Assembly (NCBI GenBank): GCA_958298945.1
Contig: CATQJD010000111.1
Location: 2,232,001-2,296,000, forward strand
Direction: 5' to 3'
Length of the DNA: 64,000 nucleotides
DNA from: Atherix ibis
Taxonomy: Eukaryota; Arthropoda; Insecta; Diptera; Athericidae
The first letter of the stretch is position 1. Every line of letters starts with the position of its first letter. The translations under genes were made by a program, and so were the position numbers. Below the pieces are notes generated by a model. The model saw only the letters and a list, made by a program, of their open reading frames with translations. It was not told where the DNA came from and did not search any database. Shown one piece after another: positions 28,836 to 43,203 of the stretch.

Positions 28836-30241
28836 ATATACTACTACTTATTCCTCTTAAATATACTACTACTTATTCCTCTTAAATATACTACTTCATA
28901 TTCCTCTTAAACATTCTACTTCATATTCCTCTTAAACATACTACTTCATATTCCTCTTAAACATACTACTTCATATTCCTCTTAAATACACTACTGCATA
29001 TTCCTCTTAACCATTCTACTTCACATTCCTCTTAAACATACTACTTCATATTCCTCTTAAACAAACTACTTCATATTCCTCTTCAACATACTACTTCATA
29101 TTCCTCTTAAATATACTACTGCATATTCCTTTTAAACATACTACTTCATATTCCTCTTAAATATACTACTGCATATTCCTCTTAAACATACTACTTCATA
29201 TTTCTCTTAAACATACTACTTCATATTCCTCTGAAACATACTACTTCATATTGCTCGTAAACATACTACTTCATATTCCTCTTAAATATACTACTTCATA
29301 TTCCTCTTAAATATACTACTGCATATTCTTCTTAAACATACTACTTCATATTCCTCTTAAATATACTACTGCATATTCCTTTTAAAAATACTACTTCATA
29401 TTCCTCTTAAATATACTACTGCATATTCCTCTTAAACATACTACTTCATATTGCTCTTAAACATACTACTACATATTCCACTTAAACATACTACGTCATA
29501 TTCCTCTTAAACATACTACTCAATATTCCTCTTAAACATACTACTTCATATTCCTCTTAAATACACTACTGCATATTCCTCTTAACCATTCTACTTCACA
29601 TTCCTCTTAAACATACTACTTCATATTCCTCTTAAACAAACTACTTCATATTCCTCTTCAACATACTACTTCATATTCCTCTTAAACATACTACTCAATA
29701 TTCCTCTTAAACATACTACTTCATATTCCTCTTAAACTTCATATTCCTCTTAACCATACTACTTCATATTCCTCTTAAACATACTCTTCATATTCCTCTT
29801 AAACAAACTACTTCATATTCCTCTTCAACATACTACTTCACATTCCTCTTAAACATACTACTTCATATCTCTCTTCAACATACTACTTCATATTCCTCTA
29901 AAACATACTACTTCATATTCGTCTTATACATACTACTTCATATTCCTCTTAAACATACTACTTCATATTCCTCTTAAACATACTACTTCATGTTCCTCTT
30001 AAATATACTACTTCATATTTCTCTTAAACATACTACTTCATATTCCTCTTAAACATTCTACTTCATATTCCTCTTAAACATACTACTTCATATTCCTCTT
30101 CAACATACTACTTCATATTCCTCTTAAACATACTACTTCATATTCCTCTTAAACATACTACTTCATATTCCTCTGAAACATACTACTTCATATTCCTCTT
30201 AAATATACAACTTAATATTCCTCTTAAATATCCTACTTCAT

Positions 30242-33200
30242 ATTCCTCTTAAACATACTACTTCATATTCCTCTTAAACATACTAATTCATATTCCTCTT
30301 CAACATACTACTTCATATTTCTCTTAAACATACTACTTCATAATTCTCTACAACATACTACTTCATATTCCTCTTAAACATACTACTTCATATTCCTCTT
30401 AAATATACTACTTCATATTCCTTTTAAACATACTACTTCATATTCCTTTTAAACATACTACTTCATATTCGTCTTAAACATACTACTTCATATTCCTCTT
30501 ACACTTACTACTTCATATTCCTCTTAAATATACTACTTCATATTCCTCTTAAGTATACTACTTCATATTCTTCTTAAATATACTACTGCATATTCCTCTT
30601 ATACATACTACTTCATATTTCTCTTAAACATACTACTTCATATTCCTCTAAAACATACCACTTCATATTCCTCTTAAACATACTACTTCATATTCCTCTT
30701 AAACATACTACTTCATATTGCTCTTAAACATACTACTTCATATTCCTCTTAAACATACTACTTCATATTTCTCTTCAACATACTACTTCATATTCCTCTT
30801 AAACATACTACTTCATATTCCTCTTAAATATACTACTTCATATTCCTTTTAAACATACTACTTCATATTCCTTTTAAACATACTACTTCATATTCCTCTT
30901 ACACATACTACTTCATATTCCTCTTAAATATACTACTTCATATTCCTCTTAATTATACTACTTCATATTCCTCTTAAATATACTACTGCATATTCCTATT
31001 AAACATACTATTTCATATTTCTCTTAAACATAATACTTCATATTCCTCTTAAACATACAACTTCATATTCCTCTTAAATATACTACTTCATATTCCTTTT
31101 AAACATACTACTTCATATTCCTCTTAAATATACTACTGCATATTGCTCTTGAACATACTACTTCATATTCCTCTTAAACATACTACTTCATATTCCTCTT
31201 AAACACACTGCTCCATATTCCTCTCAAACATACTACTTCATATTCCTCTTAAAATTCATATTCCTCTTAAACGTACTACTTTATATTCCTCTTAAACATG
31301 CTACTTCATATTCCTCTTAAACATACTACTTCATATTCCTCTTAAACATACTACTACATAATTCTCTTCAATATACTACTTCATATTCTTCTTAAACATA
31401 CTACTTCATATTCCTCTTAAACATACTACTTCATATTCCTCTTAAATATACTACTTCATATTCCTTTTAAACATATTACTTCATATTCCTTTTAAACATA
31501 CTACTTCATATTCCTCTTACACATACTACTTCATATTCCTCTTAAATATACTACTTCATATTCCTCTTAATTATACTACTTCATATTCCTCTTAAATATA
31601 CTACTGCATATTCCTATTAAACATACTATTTCATATTTCTCTTAAACATACTACTTCATATTTCTCTTAAACATACTACTTCATATTCCTCTTAAACATA
31701 CTACTTCATATTCCTCTTAAATATACTACTTCATATTCCTCTTAAACATACTGCTCCATATTCCTCTCAAACATACTACTTCATATTCCTCTTAAAATTC
31801 ATATTCCTCTTAAACGTACTACTTTATATTCCTCTTAAACATGCTACTTCATATTCCTCTTAAACATACTACTTCATATTCCTCTTAAACATACTACTAC
31901 ATAATTCTCTTCAACATACTACTTCATATTCCTCTTAAACATACTACTTCATATTCCTCTTAAACATACTACTTCATATTCCTCTTAAATATACTACTTC
32001 ATATTACTTTTAAACATATTACTTCATATTCCTTTTAAACATACTACTTCATATTCCTCTTACACATACTACTTCATATTCCTCTTAAATATACTACTTC
32101 ATATTCCTCTTAATTATACTACTTCATATTCCTCTTAAACATACTACTTCATATTCCTCTGAAACATACTACTTCATATTCCTCTTAAATATACAACTTA
32201 ATATTCCTCTTAAATATCCTACTTCATATTCCTCTTAAACATACTACTTCATATTCCTCTTAAACATACTACTTTATATTCCTCTTAAACATACTACTTC
32301 ATATTCCTCTTAAACATACTACTTCATATTCCTCTTAAACATACTACTTCATATTCCTCTTAAACATACTACTTCATATTCCTCTAAAATATACTAATTC
32401 ATTATCCTCTTAAACATAATACTACATATTCCTCTTAAACATACTACGTCATATTCCTCTTAAACATACTACTTCATATTCCTCTTAAACATACTACTTC
32501 ATATTCCTCTTAAACTTCATATTCCTCTTAACCATACTACTTCATATTCCTGTTAAACATACTCTTCATATTCCTCTTAAACAAACTACTTCATATTCCT
32601 CTTCAACATACTACTTCACATTCCTCTTAAACATACTACTTCATATCTCTCTTCAACATACTACTTCATATTCCTCTAAAACATACTACTTCATATTCGT
32701 CTTAAACATACTACTTCATATTCCTCTTAAACATACTACTTCATATTCCTCTTAAACATACTACTTCATGTTCCTCTTAAATATACTACTTCATATTTCT
32801 CTTAAACATACTACTTCATATTCCTCTTAAACATTCTACTTCATATTCCTCTTAAACATACTACTTCATATTCCTCTTAAACATACTACTTCATATTCCT
32901 CTTAAATACACTACTGCATATTCCTCTTAACCATTCTACTTAACATTCCTCTTAAACATACTACTTCATATTCCTCTTAAACAAACTACTTCATATTCCT
33001 CTTCAACATACTACTTCATATTCCTCTTAAACATACTACTTCATATTCCTCTTAGACATACTACTTCATATTCCTCTTAAAGATACTACTTCATGTTCCT
33101 CTTAAATATACTACTTCATATTCCACTTAAATACACTACTGCATATTCCTCTTAAATATACTACTGCATATTCCTTTTAAACATACTACTTCATATTCCT

Positions 33201-34742
33201 CTTAAACATACTACTTCATATTCCTCTTAATGTTACTACTTCATATTCCTCTTAAACATACTACTTCATATTCCTCTTAAACATACTACTTTATATTCCT
33301 CTTAAACGTACGAGTACTACTTCATATTCCTCTTAAATATACTACTACTTATTCCTCTTAAATATACTACTACTTATTCCTCTTAAATATACTACTTCAT
33401 ATTCCTCTTAAACATTCTACTTCATATTCCTCTTAAACATACTACTTCATATTCCTCTTAAACATACTACTTCATATTCCTCTTAAATACACTACTGCAT
33501 ATTCCTCTTAACCATTCTACTTCACATTCCTCTTAAACATACTACTTCATATTCCTCTTAAACAAACTACTTCATATTCCTCTTCAACATACTACTTCAT
33601 ATTCCTCTTAAATATACTACTGCATATTCCTTTTAAACATACTACTTCATATTCCTCTTAAATATACTACTGCATATTCCTCTTAAACATACTACTTCAT
33701 ATTTCTCTTAAACATACTACTTCATATTCCTCTGAAACATACTACTTCATATTGCTCGTAAACATACTACTTCATATTCCTCTTAAATATACTACTTCAT
33801 ATTCCTCTTAAATATACTACTGCATATTCTTCTTAAACATACTACTTCATATTCCTCTTAAATATACTACTGCATATTCCTTTTAAACATACTACTTCAT
33901 ATTCCTCTTAAATATACTACTGCATATTCCTCTTAAACATACTACTTCATATTGCTCTTAAACATACTACTACATATTCCACTTAAACATACTACGTCAT
34001 ATTCCTCTTAAACATACTACTCAATATTCCTCTTAAACATACTACTTCATATTCCTCTTAAATACACTACTGCATATTCCTCTTAACCATTCTACTTCAC
34101 ATTCCTCTTAAACATACTACTTCATATTCCTCTTAAACAAACTACTTCATATTCCTCTTCAACATACTACTTCATATTCCTCTTAAACATACTACTCAAT
34201 ATTCCTCTTAAACATACTACTTCATATTCCTCTTAAACTTCATATTCCTCTTAACCATACTACTTCATAGTCCTCTTAAACATACTCTTCATATTCCTCT
34301 TAAACAAACTACTTCATATTCCTCTTCAACATACTACTTCACATTCCTCTTAAACATACTACTTCATATCTCTCTTCAACATACTACTTCATATTCCTCT
34401 AAAACATACTACTTCATATTCGTCTTATACATACTACTTCATATTCCTCTTAAACATACTACTTCATATTCCTCTTAAACATACTACTTCATGTTCCTCT
34501 TAAATATACTACTTCATATTTCTCTTAAACATACTACTTCATATTCCTCTTAAACATTCTACTTCATATTCCTCTTAAACATACTACTTCATATTCCTCT
34601 TCAACATACTACTTCATATTCCTCTTAAACATACTACTTCATATTCCTCTTAAACATACTACTTCATATTCCTCTGAAACATACTACTTCATATTCCTCT
34701 TAAATATACAACTTAATATTCCTCTTAAATATCCTACTTCAT
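30242..34742 (+). repeat. 4,501-bp tandem duplication, right copy
   Basis: Second copy of the unit at 25741-30241, in direct orientation and immediately adjacent. The match ends at about 34740: after the CAACTTAATATT and AAATATCCTAC monomers the left copy is followed by TTAAACAT with ACTAATTC, whereas this copy is followed by CTCTGAAACAT with ACTTTAT. Private differences in this copy include TACCAC at about 30657, ACAACTTC at about 31057, TTAACATTCC at about 32940 and TTCATAGTCC at about 34267. A crossover or re-replication of 4,501 bp in monomer register explains the pair. Confidence 0.9.
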
Positions 34743-36240
34743 ATTCCTCTGAAACATACTACTTCATATTCCTCTTAAACATACTACTTTATATTCCTCT
34801 TAAACATACTACTTCATATTCCTCTTAAACATACTACTTCATATTCCTCTTAAACATACTACTTCATATTCGTCTTAAACATACTACTTCATATTCCTCT
34901 AAAATATACTAATTCATTATCCTCTTAAACATAATACTTCATATTCCTCTTAAACATACTACTTCATATTCCTCTTAAACATACTAATTCATATTCCTCT
35001 TAAACATACTACTTCATATTCCTCTTGAACATACTACTTCATATTCCTCTTAAACATACTACTTCATATTCCTCTTAAACATACTATTTCATATTCCTCT
35101 TAAACATACTACTTCATATTCCTCTTAAACATACTATTTCATATTCCTGTTAAACATAATACTTCATATTCCTCTTAAACATACTACTACATATTCCTCT
35201 TAAACATACTACTTCATATTCCTCCTAAACATACTACTTCATATTCCACTTAAATATACTACTTCATATTCCTCTTAAACATACAACTTCATATTCCTCT
35301 TAAACATTCTACTTCATATTCCTCTTAAATATACTACTTCATATTCCTCTTAAACTTCATATTCCTCTTAAACATACTACTTCATATTCCTTTTAAACAT
35401 ACTACTTCATATTCCTCTTAAACATACTACTTTATATTGCTCTTAAACATACTACTTTATATTCCTCTTCAACATACTACTTCATATTCCTCTTAAACAT
35501 ACTACTTTATATTGCTCTTAAACATACTACTTTATATTCCTCTTCAACATATTACTTCATATTCCTCTTAAACATACTACTTCATATTCCTCTTAAACAT
35601 ACTACTTCATATTCCTCTTAAACATACTACTTCATATTCCTCTTAAACATACAACTTAATTTTCCTCTTAAATATCCTACTTCATATTCCTCTTAAACAT
35701 ACTACTTCATATTTCTCTTAAACATACTACTTCATATTCCTCTTAATGTTACTACTTCATATTCCTCTTAAACATACTACTTCATATTCCTCTTAAACAT
35801 ACTACTTTATATTCCTCTTAAACATATTACTTCATATTCCTCTTTAACGTACGAGTACTACTTCATATTCCTCTTAAATATACTACTTCATATTTCTCTT
35901 AAATATACTACTTCATATTCCTCTTAAATATACTACTGCATATTCCTCTTAAACATACTACTTCATATTTCTCTTAAACATACTACTTCATATTCCTCTG
36001 AAACATACTACTTCATATTCCTCGTAAACATACTACTTCATATTCCTCTTAAATATACTATTTCATATTCCTCTTAAATATACTACTGCATATTCTTCTT
36101 AAACATACTACTTCATATTCCTCTTAAATATACTACTTCATATTCCTTTTAAACATACTACTTCATATTCCTCTTAAATATACTACTGCATATTCCTCTT
36201 AAACATACTACTTCATATTGCTCTTAAACATACTACTACA
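34743..36240 (+). repeat. Rearranged continuation of the 4,501-bp family
   Basis: This stretch carries pieces seen in the 4,501-bp unit in a different order. CTCTGAAACAT with CAACTTAATATT comes first, then CTCTAAAATATACTAATTCATTATCC at about 34.9 kb, then TTTAACGTACGAGTAC (31-bp monomer) at 35848, only 2,541 bp after its previous copy. An 18-bp monomer lies at about 35.35 kb. A small doubled block with ACTTTATATTGCTC occurs at about 35.42-35.55 kb. No non-satellite sequence is present. Confidence 0.7.
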
Positions 36241-37875
36241 TATTCCTCTTAAACATACTACGTCATATTCCTCTTAAACATACTACTCAATATTCCTCTT
36301 AAACATACTACTTCATATTCCTCTTAAACTTCATATTCCTCTTAACCATACTACTTCATATTCCTGTTAAACATACTCTTCATATTCCTCTTAAACAAAC
36401 TACTTCATATTCCTCTTCAACATACTACTTCACATTCCTCTTAAACATACTACTTCATATCTCTCTTCAACATACTACTTCATATTCCTCTAAAACATAC
36501 TACTTCATATTCGTCTTAAACATACTACTTCATATTCCTCTTAAACATACTACTTCATATTCCTCTTAAACATACTACTTCATGTTCCTCTTAAATATAC
36601 TACTTCATATTTCTCTTAAACATACTACTTCATATTCCTCTTAAACATTCTACTTCATATTCCTCTTAAACATACTACTTCATATTCCTCTTAAACATAC
36701 TACTTCATATTCCTCTTAAATACACTACTGCATATTCCTCTTAACCATTCTACTTCACATTCCTCTTAAACATACTACTTCATATTCCTCTTAAACAAAC
36801 TACTTCATATTCCTCTTCAACATACTACTTCATATTCCTCTTAAACATACTACTTCATATTCCTCTTAGACATACTACTTCATATTCCTCTTAAAGATAC
36901 TACTTCATGTTCCTCTTAAATATACTACTTCATATTCCACTTAAATACACTACTGCATATTCCTCTTAAACATACTACTTCATATTTCTCTTAAACATAC
37001 TACTTCATATTCCTCTGAAACATACTACTTCATATTGCTCGTAAACATACTACTTCATATTCCTCTTAAATATACTACTTCATATTCCTCTTAAATATAC
37101 TACTGCATATTCTTCTTAAACATACTACTTCATATTCCTCTTAAATATACTACTGCATATTCCTTTTAAACATACTACTTCATATTCCTCTTAAATATAC
37201 TACTGCATATTCCTCTTAAACATACTACTTCATATTGCTCTTAAACATACTACTACATATTCCACTTAAACATACTACGTCATATTCCTCTTAAACATAC
37301 TACTCAATATTCCTCTTAAACATACTACTTCATATTCCTCTTAAATACACTACTGCATATTCCTCTTAACCATTCTACTTCACATTCCTCTTAAACATAC
37401 TACTTCATATTCCTCTTAAACAAACTACTTCATATTCCTCTTCAACATACTACTTCATATTCCTCTTAAACATACTACTCAATATTCCTCTTAAACATAC
37501 TACTTCATATTCCTCTTAAACTTCATATTCCTCTTAACCATACTACTTCATATTCCTCTTAAACATACTCTTCATATTCCTCTTAAACAAACTACTTCAT
37601 ATTCCTCTTCAACATACTACTTCACATTCCTCTTAAACATACTACTTCATATCTCTCTTCAACATACTACTTCATATTCCTCTAAAACATACTACTTCAT
37701 ATTCGTCTTATACATACTACTTCATATTCCTCTTAAACATACTACTTCATATTCCTCTTAAACATACTACTTCATGTTCCTCTTAAATATACTACTTCAT
37801 ATTTCTCTTAAACATACTACTTCATATTCCTCTCAAACATTCTACTTCATATTCCTCTTAAACATACTACTTCAT
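36241..37875 (+). repeat. Partial third copy of the 4,501-bp unit with a 531-bp internal deletion
   Basis: From about 36241 the sequence matches the unit at an offset of 3,814 bp (CCAT at 36346 against 32532; TGTTAAAC at 36365 against 32551). After about 36960 it matches at an offset of 3,283 bp (TACTGCAT at 36951 against 33668; CCAT at 37538 against 34255). The difference, 531 bp, equals twenty 25-mers plus the one 31-bp monomer, so the equivalent of about 33.14-33.67 kb is missing in register. Matching ends near 37875. Confidence 0.82.
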
Positions 37876-40112
37876 ATTCCTCTTAAACATACTACTTCAT
37901 ATTCCTCTTAAATACACTACTGCATATTCCTCTTAACCATTCTACTTCACATTCCTCTTAAACATACTACTTCATATTCCTCTTAAACAAACTACTTCAT
38001 ATTCCTCTTCAACATACTACTTCATATTCCTCTTAAACATACTACTTCATATTCCTCTTAGACATACTACTTCATATTCCTCTTAAACATACTACTTCAT
38101 GTTCCTCTTAAATATACTACTTCATATTCCTCTTGAATACACTACTGCATATTCCTCTTAAATATACTACTGCATATTCCTTTTAAACATACTACTTCAT
38201 ATTCCTCTTAAATATACTACTGCATATTCCTCTTAAACATACTACTTCATATTCCTCATAAATATACTACTTCATATTCCTCTTAAACATACTACTTCAT
38301 ATTCCTCTTAAGCACACTACTTCATATTCCTCTTAAACATACTACTACATATTCCTCTTAAACATACTACTTCTTATTCCTCTTAAACATACTACTTCAT
38401 ATTTCACTAAAATATACTACTTCATATACCTCTTAAATATACTACTTAATGATCCTCTTAAATTTCATATTCCTCTTAGATATACTACTTCATATTCCTC
38501 TTAAACATACTACTTCATATTCCTCTTAAACATACTACTGCATATTCCTCTTAAACATACTACTCTATATTGCTCTTAAACATACTACATTATATTCCTC
38601 ATCAACATACTGCTTCATATTCCTCTTAAACATACTACTTCATATTCCTCTTAAACATACTACTTCATATTCCTCTGAAACATACTACTTCATATTCCTC
38701 TTAAATATACAACTTAATACTCCTCTTGAAATATCCTACTTCATATTCCTCTTAAACATACTACTTCATATTCCTCTTAAACATACTACTTCATGTTCCT
38801 CTTAAACATACTACTTCACATTCCTCTTAAACATACTACTTCATATTCCTCTTAAACATACTACTTTATATTCCTCTTAAGCATACTACTTCATATTCCT
38901 CTTAAACATACTACTTCATATTCCTCTTAAACATACTACTTCATATTCCTCTTAATCATACTACTTCATATTCCTCTAAAATATACTAATTCATATTCCT
39001 CTTAAACATAATACTTCATATTCCTCTTAAACATACTACTTCATATTCCTCTAAAACATACTTATTCATATTCCTCTTAAACATACTACTTCATATTCCT
39101 CTTGAACATACTACTTCATATTCCTCTTAAACATACTACTTCATATTCCTCTTAAACATACTATTTCATATTCCTCTTAAACATACTACTTCATATTCCT
39201 CTTAAACATACTATTTTATATTCCTGTTAAACATAATACTTCATATTCCTCTTAAACATACTACTACATATTCCTCTTAAACATACTACTTCATATTCCT
39301 CTTAAACATACTACTTCATATTCCACTTAAATATACTACTTCATATTCCTCTTAAACATACTACTTCATATTTCTCTTAAACATACTACTTCATATTCCT
39401 CTGAAACATACTCCTTCATATTCCTCGTAAACATACTACTTCATATTCCTCTTAAATATACTACTTCATATTCCTCTTAAATATACTACTGCATATTCTT
39501 CTTAAACATACTACTTCATATTCCTCTTAAATATACTACTTCATATTCCTTTTAAACATACTACTTCATATTCCTCTTAAATATAATACTGCATATTCCT
39601 CTTAAACATACTACTTCATATTGCTCTTAAACATAATACTTCATATTCCTCTTAAACATACTACTTCATATTCCTCTTAAACATACTACTCCATATTCCT
39701 CTTAAACATACTACTTCATATTCCTCTTAAACTTCATATTCCTCTTAACCATACTACTTCATATTCCTCTTAAACATGCTACTTCATATTCCTCTTAAAC
39801 AAACTACTTCATATTCCTCTTCAACATACTACTTCATATTCCTCTTAAACATACTACTTCATAATTCTCTTCAACATACTACTTCATATTCCTCTAAAAC
39901 ATACTACTTCATATTCCTCTTAAACATACTACTTCATATTCCTCTTAAACATACTACTTCATATTCCTCTTAAACATACTACTTCATATTCCTCTTAAAC
40001 ATACTACTTCATATTCCTCTTAAACATACTACTTCATGTTCCCCTTAAACATACTACTTCATATTTCTCTTCAACATACCACTTCATATTCCTCTTAAAC
40101 ATACTACTTCAT
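37876..40112 (+). repeat. Mosaic segment left of the 3,091-bp block
   Basis: It begins with variants of the 4,501-bp family (AATACACTACTGC, AACCATTC, TTAGACAT) and moves to those of the next block (CTTATTCAT at 39062, TTGAACAT, CCACTTAAATATAC, an 18-bp monomer followed by CCAT at 39749). The stretch from CTTATTCAT to TTAACCATAC is 687 bp and recurs with the same length at 49478-50165 and 51714-52401. A stretch of five near-identical monomers followed by TTCATGTTCCCC at 39.9-40.05 kb is repeated at about 40.97-41.12 kb inside the block. The 18-bp monomer here and the one in the next block are 668 bp apart. Confidence 0.72.
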
Positions 40113-43100
40113 ATTCCTCTAAAACATACTACTTCATATTCCTCTTAAATATACTACTGCATATTCTTCTTAAACATACTACTTCATATTCCTCTTAAAT
40201 ATACTACTTCATATTCCTTTTAAACATACTACTTCATATTCCTCTTAAATATAATACTGCATATTCCTCTTAAACATACTACTTCATATTGCTCTTAAAC
40301 ATAATACTTCATATTCCTCTTAAACATACTACTTCATATTCCTCTTAAACATACTACTCCATATTCCTCTTAAACATACTACTTCATATTCCTCTTAAAC
40401 TTCATATTCCTCTTAACCATACTACTTCATATTCCTCTTAAACATGCTACTTCATATTCCTCTTAAACAAACTACTTCATATTCCTCTTCAACATACTAC
40501 TTCATATTCCTCTTAAACATACTACTTCATAATTCTCTTCAACATACTACTTCATATTCCTCTAAAACATACTACTGCATATTCCTCTTAAATATACTAC
40601 TGCATATTCCTTTTAAACATACTACTTCATATTCCTCTTAAATATACTACTGCATATTCCTCTTAAACATACTACTTCATATTCCTCTTAAATATACTAT
40701 TTCATATTCCTGTTAAATATACTACTTCATATTCCTCTTAAACATACTACTTCATATTCCTCTTGAACATACTACTTCATATTCCTCTTAAACATGCTAC
40801 TTCATATTCCTCTTAAACATACTATTTCATATTCCTCTTAAACATAATACTTCATATTCCTCTTAAATATACTACTTCATATTCCTCTTAAACATACTAC
40901 TTCATATTCCTCTTAAACATACTACTTCATAATTCTCGTCAACATACTACTTCATATTCCTCTAAAACATACTACTTCATATTCCTCTTAAACATACTAC
41001 TTCATATTCCTCTTAAACATACTACTTCATATTCCTCTTAAACATACTACTTCATATTCCTCTTAAACATACTACTTCATATTCCTCTTAAACATACTAC
41101 TTCATGTTCCCCTTAAACATACTACTTCATATTTCTCTTCAACATACCACTTCATATTCCTCTTAAACATACTACTTCATATTCCTCTAAAACATACTAC
41201 TTCATATTCCTCTTAAATATAAAACTTCATATTCCCCTTAAATACACTACTGCATATTCCTCTTAAATATACTACTGCATATTCCTTTTAAACATACTAC
41301 TTCATATTCCTCTTAAATATACTACTGCATATTCCTCTTAAACATACTACTTCATATTCCTCTTAAATATACTATTTCATATTCCTGTTAAATATACTAC
41401 TTCATATTCCTCTTAAACATACTACTTCATATTCCTCTTGAACATACTACTTCATATTCCTCTTAAACATGCTACTTCATATTCCTCTTAAACATACTAT
41501 TTCATATTACTCTTAAACATAATACTTCATATTCCTCTTAAATATACTACTACATATTCCTCTTAAACATACTACTTCTTATTCCTCTTAAACATACTAC
41601 TTCATATTCCTTTTAAACATACTACTTCATATTCGTCTTAAACATACTACTTTATATTGCTCTTAAATATACTACTTTATATTCCTCTTCAACATACTAC
41701 TTCATATTCCTCTTAAACATACTACTTCATATTCCTCTTAAACATACTATTTCATATTCCTCTGAAACATACTACTTCATATTCCTCTTAAATATACAAC
41801 TTAATATTCGTCTTAAATATCCTACTTCATATTCCTCTTAAACATACTACTTCATTATCCTCTTAAACATACTACTTCATGTTCCTCTTAAACATGCTAC
41901 TTCATATTCCTCTTAAACATACTACTTCATATTCCTCTTAAACATACTACTTTACATTCTTCTTAAGCATACTACTTCATATTCCTCTTAAACATACTAC
42001 TTCATATTCCTCTTAAACATACTACTTTATATTCCTCTTAAACATACTACTTCATATTCCTCTAAAATATACTAATTCATATTCCTCTTAAACATAATAC
42101 TTCATTTTCCTCTTAAACATACTACTTCATATTCCTCTTAAACATACTACTTCATATTCCTCTTAAACATACTACTTTACATTCTTCTTAAGCATACTAA
42201 TTCATATTCCTCTTAAACATACCACTTCATATTCCTCTTGAACGTACTTCTTCATATTCCTCTTAAACATACTACTTCATATTCCTCTTAAACATACTAT
42301 TTTATATTCCTCTTAAACATACTACTTCATATTCCTCTTAAACATACTATTTCATATTCATGTTAAACATAATACTTCATATTCCTCTTAAACATACTAC
42401 TACATATTCCTCTTAAACATACTATGTTACTTCATATTCCTCTTAAACATACTACTTCATATTCCACTTAAATATACTACTTCATATTCCTCTTAAACAT
42501 ACAACTTCATATTCCTCTTAAATATACTACTTCATATGCCTCTTAAACATACTACTACATATTCCTCTTAAACTTCATATTCCTCTTAAACATACTACTT
42601 CATATTCCTTTTAAACATACTACTTCATATTCTTCTTAAACATACTACTTCATATTGCTCTTAAACATACTACTTCATATTCCTCTTAAATATACTACTT
42701 CATATTCCTCTTAAATACACTACTGCATATTCCTCTTAAATATGCTACTGCATATTCCTTTTAAACATACTACTTCATATTCCTCTTAAATATACTACTG
42801 CATATTCCTCTTAAACATACTACTTCATATTCCTCTTAAATATACTACTTCATGTTCCTCTTAAATATACTACTTCATATTCCTCTTAAATACACTACTG
42901 CATATTCCTCTTAAATATAATACTGCATATTCCTTTTAAACATACTACTTCATATTCCTCTTAAATATACTACTGCATATTCCTCTTAAACATACTACTT
43001 AATATTCCTCTTAAATATCCTACTTCATATTCCTCTTAAACATACTACTTCATATTCCTCTTAAACATACTACTTCATGTTCCTCTTAAACATACTACTT

Positions 43101-43203
43101 CACATTCCTCTTAAACATACTATTTCATATTCCTCTTAAACATTCTACTTTATATTCCTCTTAAGCATACTTCTTCATATTCCTCTTAACCATTCTACTT
43201 CAT
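40113..43203 (+). repeat. 3,091-bp HOR unit, copy 1
   Basis: First of three nearly perfect direct copies. The unit length equals 121 monomers of 25 bp, two of 18 bp (at about 40.40 and 42.57 kb) and one of 30 bp containing CATACTATGTTACTTC (about 42.42 kb). The left junction is set by the loss of register before about 40112 (ATACTAC here, ATTCTAC one unit later). The only clear private base I noticed is G at about 40938 (TTCTCGTCAAC), where copies 2 and 3 have T. Short open frames of 65 codons in each copy are by-products of stop-destroying variants and not genes. Confidence 0.92.

Larger units (their letters stand above)
25741..30241 (+). repeat. 4,501-bp tandem duplication, left copy
   Basis: This copy matches 30242-34742 almost base for base. 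Paired markers 4,501 bp apart are TACTAATTC (25780, 30281), TGCTCC (26708, 31209 and 27251, 31752), CGTACGAG (28806, 33307), and TTAACCATAC with its CCAT at 28031, 32532 and at 29754, 34255. By eye, differences are about a couple of dozen single bases over 4.5 kb, such as TTGAACAT at about 26250 against TTAAACAT, and AAACACACTAC at about 27785 against AAACATACTAC. Upstream of about 25740 the register stops: an 18-bp monomer lies there but not at 30240. The block holds several 18-bp monomers and one 31-bp monomer. Confidence 0.9.

Noticed and set aside
39776..39973. 65-codon open frame with a 25-residue repeat (TTSYSS, YYFIFLLNI) as a small gene
   Set aside because: The 25-bp unit read in triplets returns every 75 bp, so any frame gives a 25-residue repeat. 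The usual TAA stop is missing here only because TTAAAC is changed to TTCAAC or TAAAAC in a few monomers. There is no ribosome site, codon bias or flank that differs from the rest.
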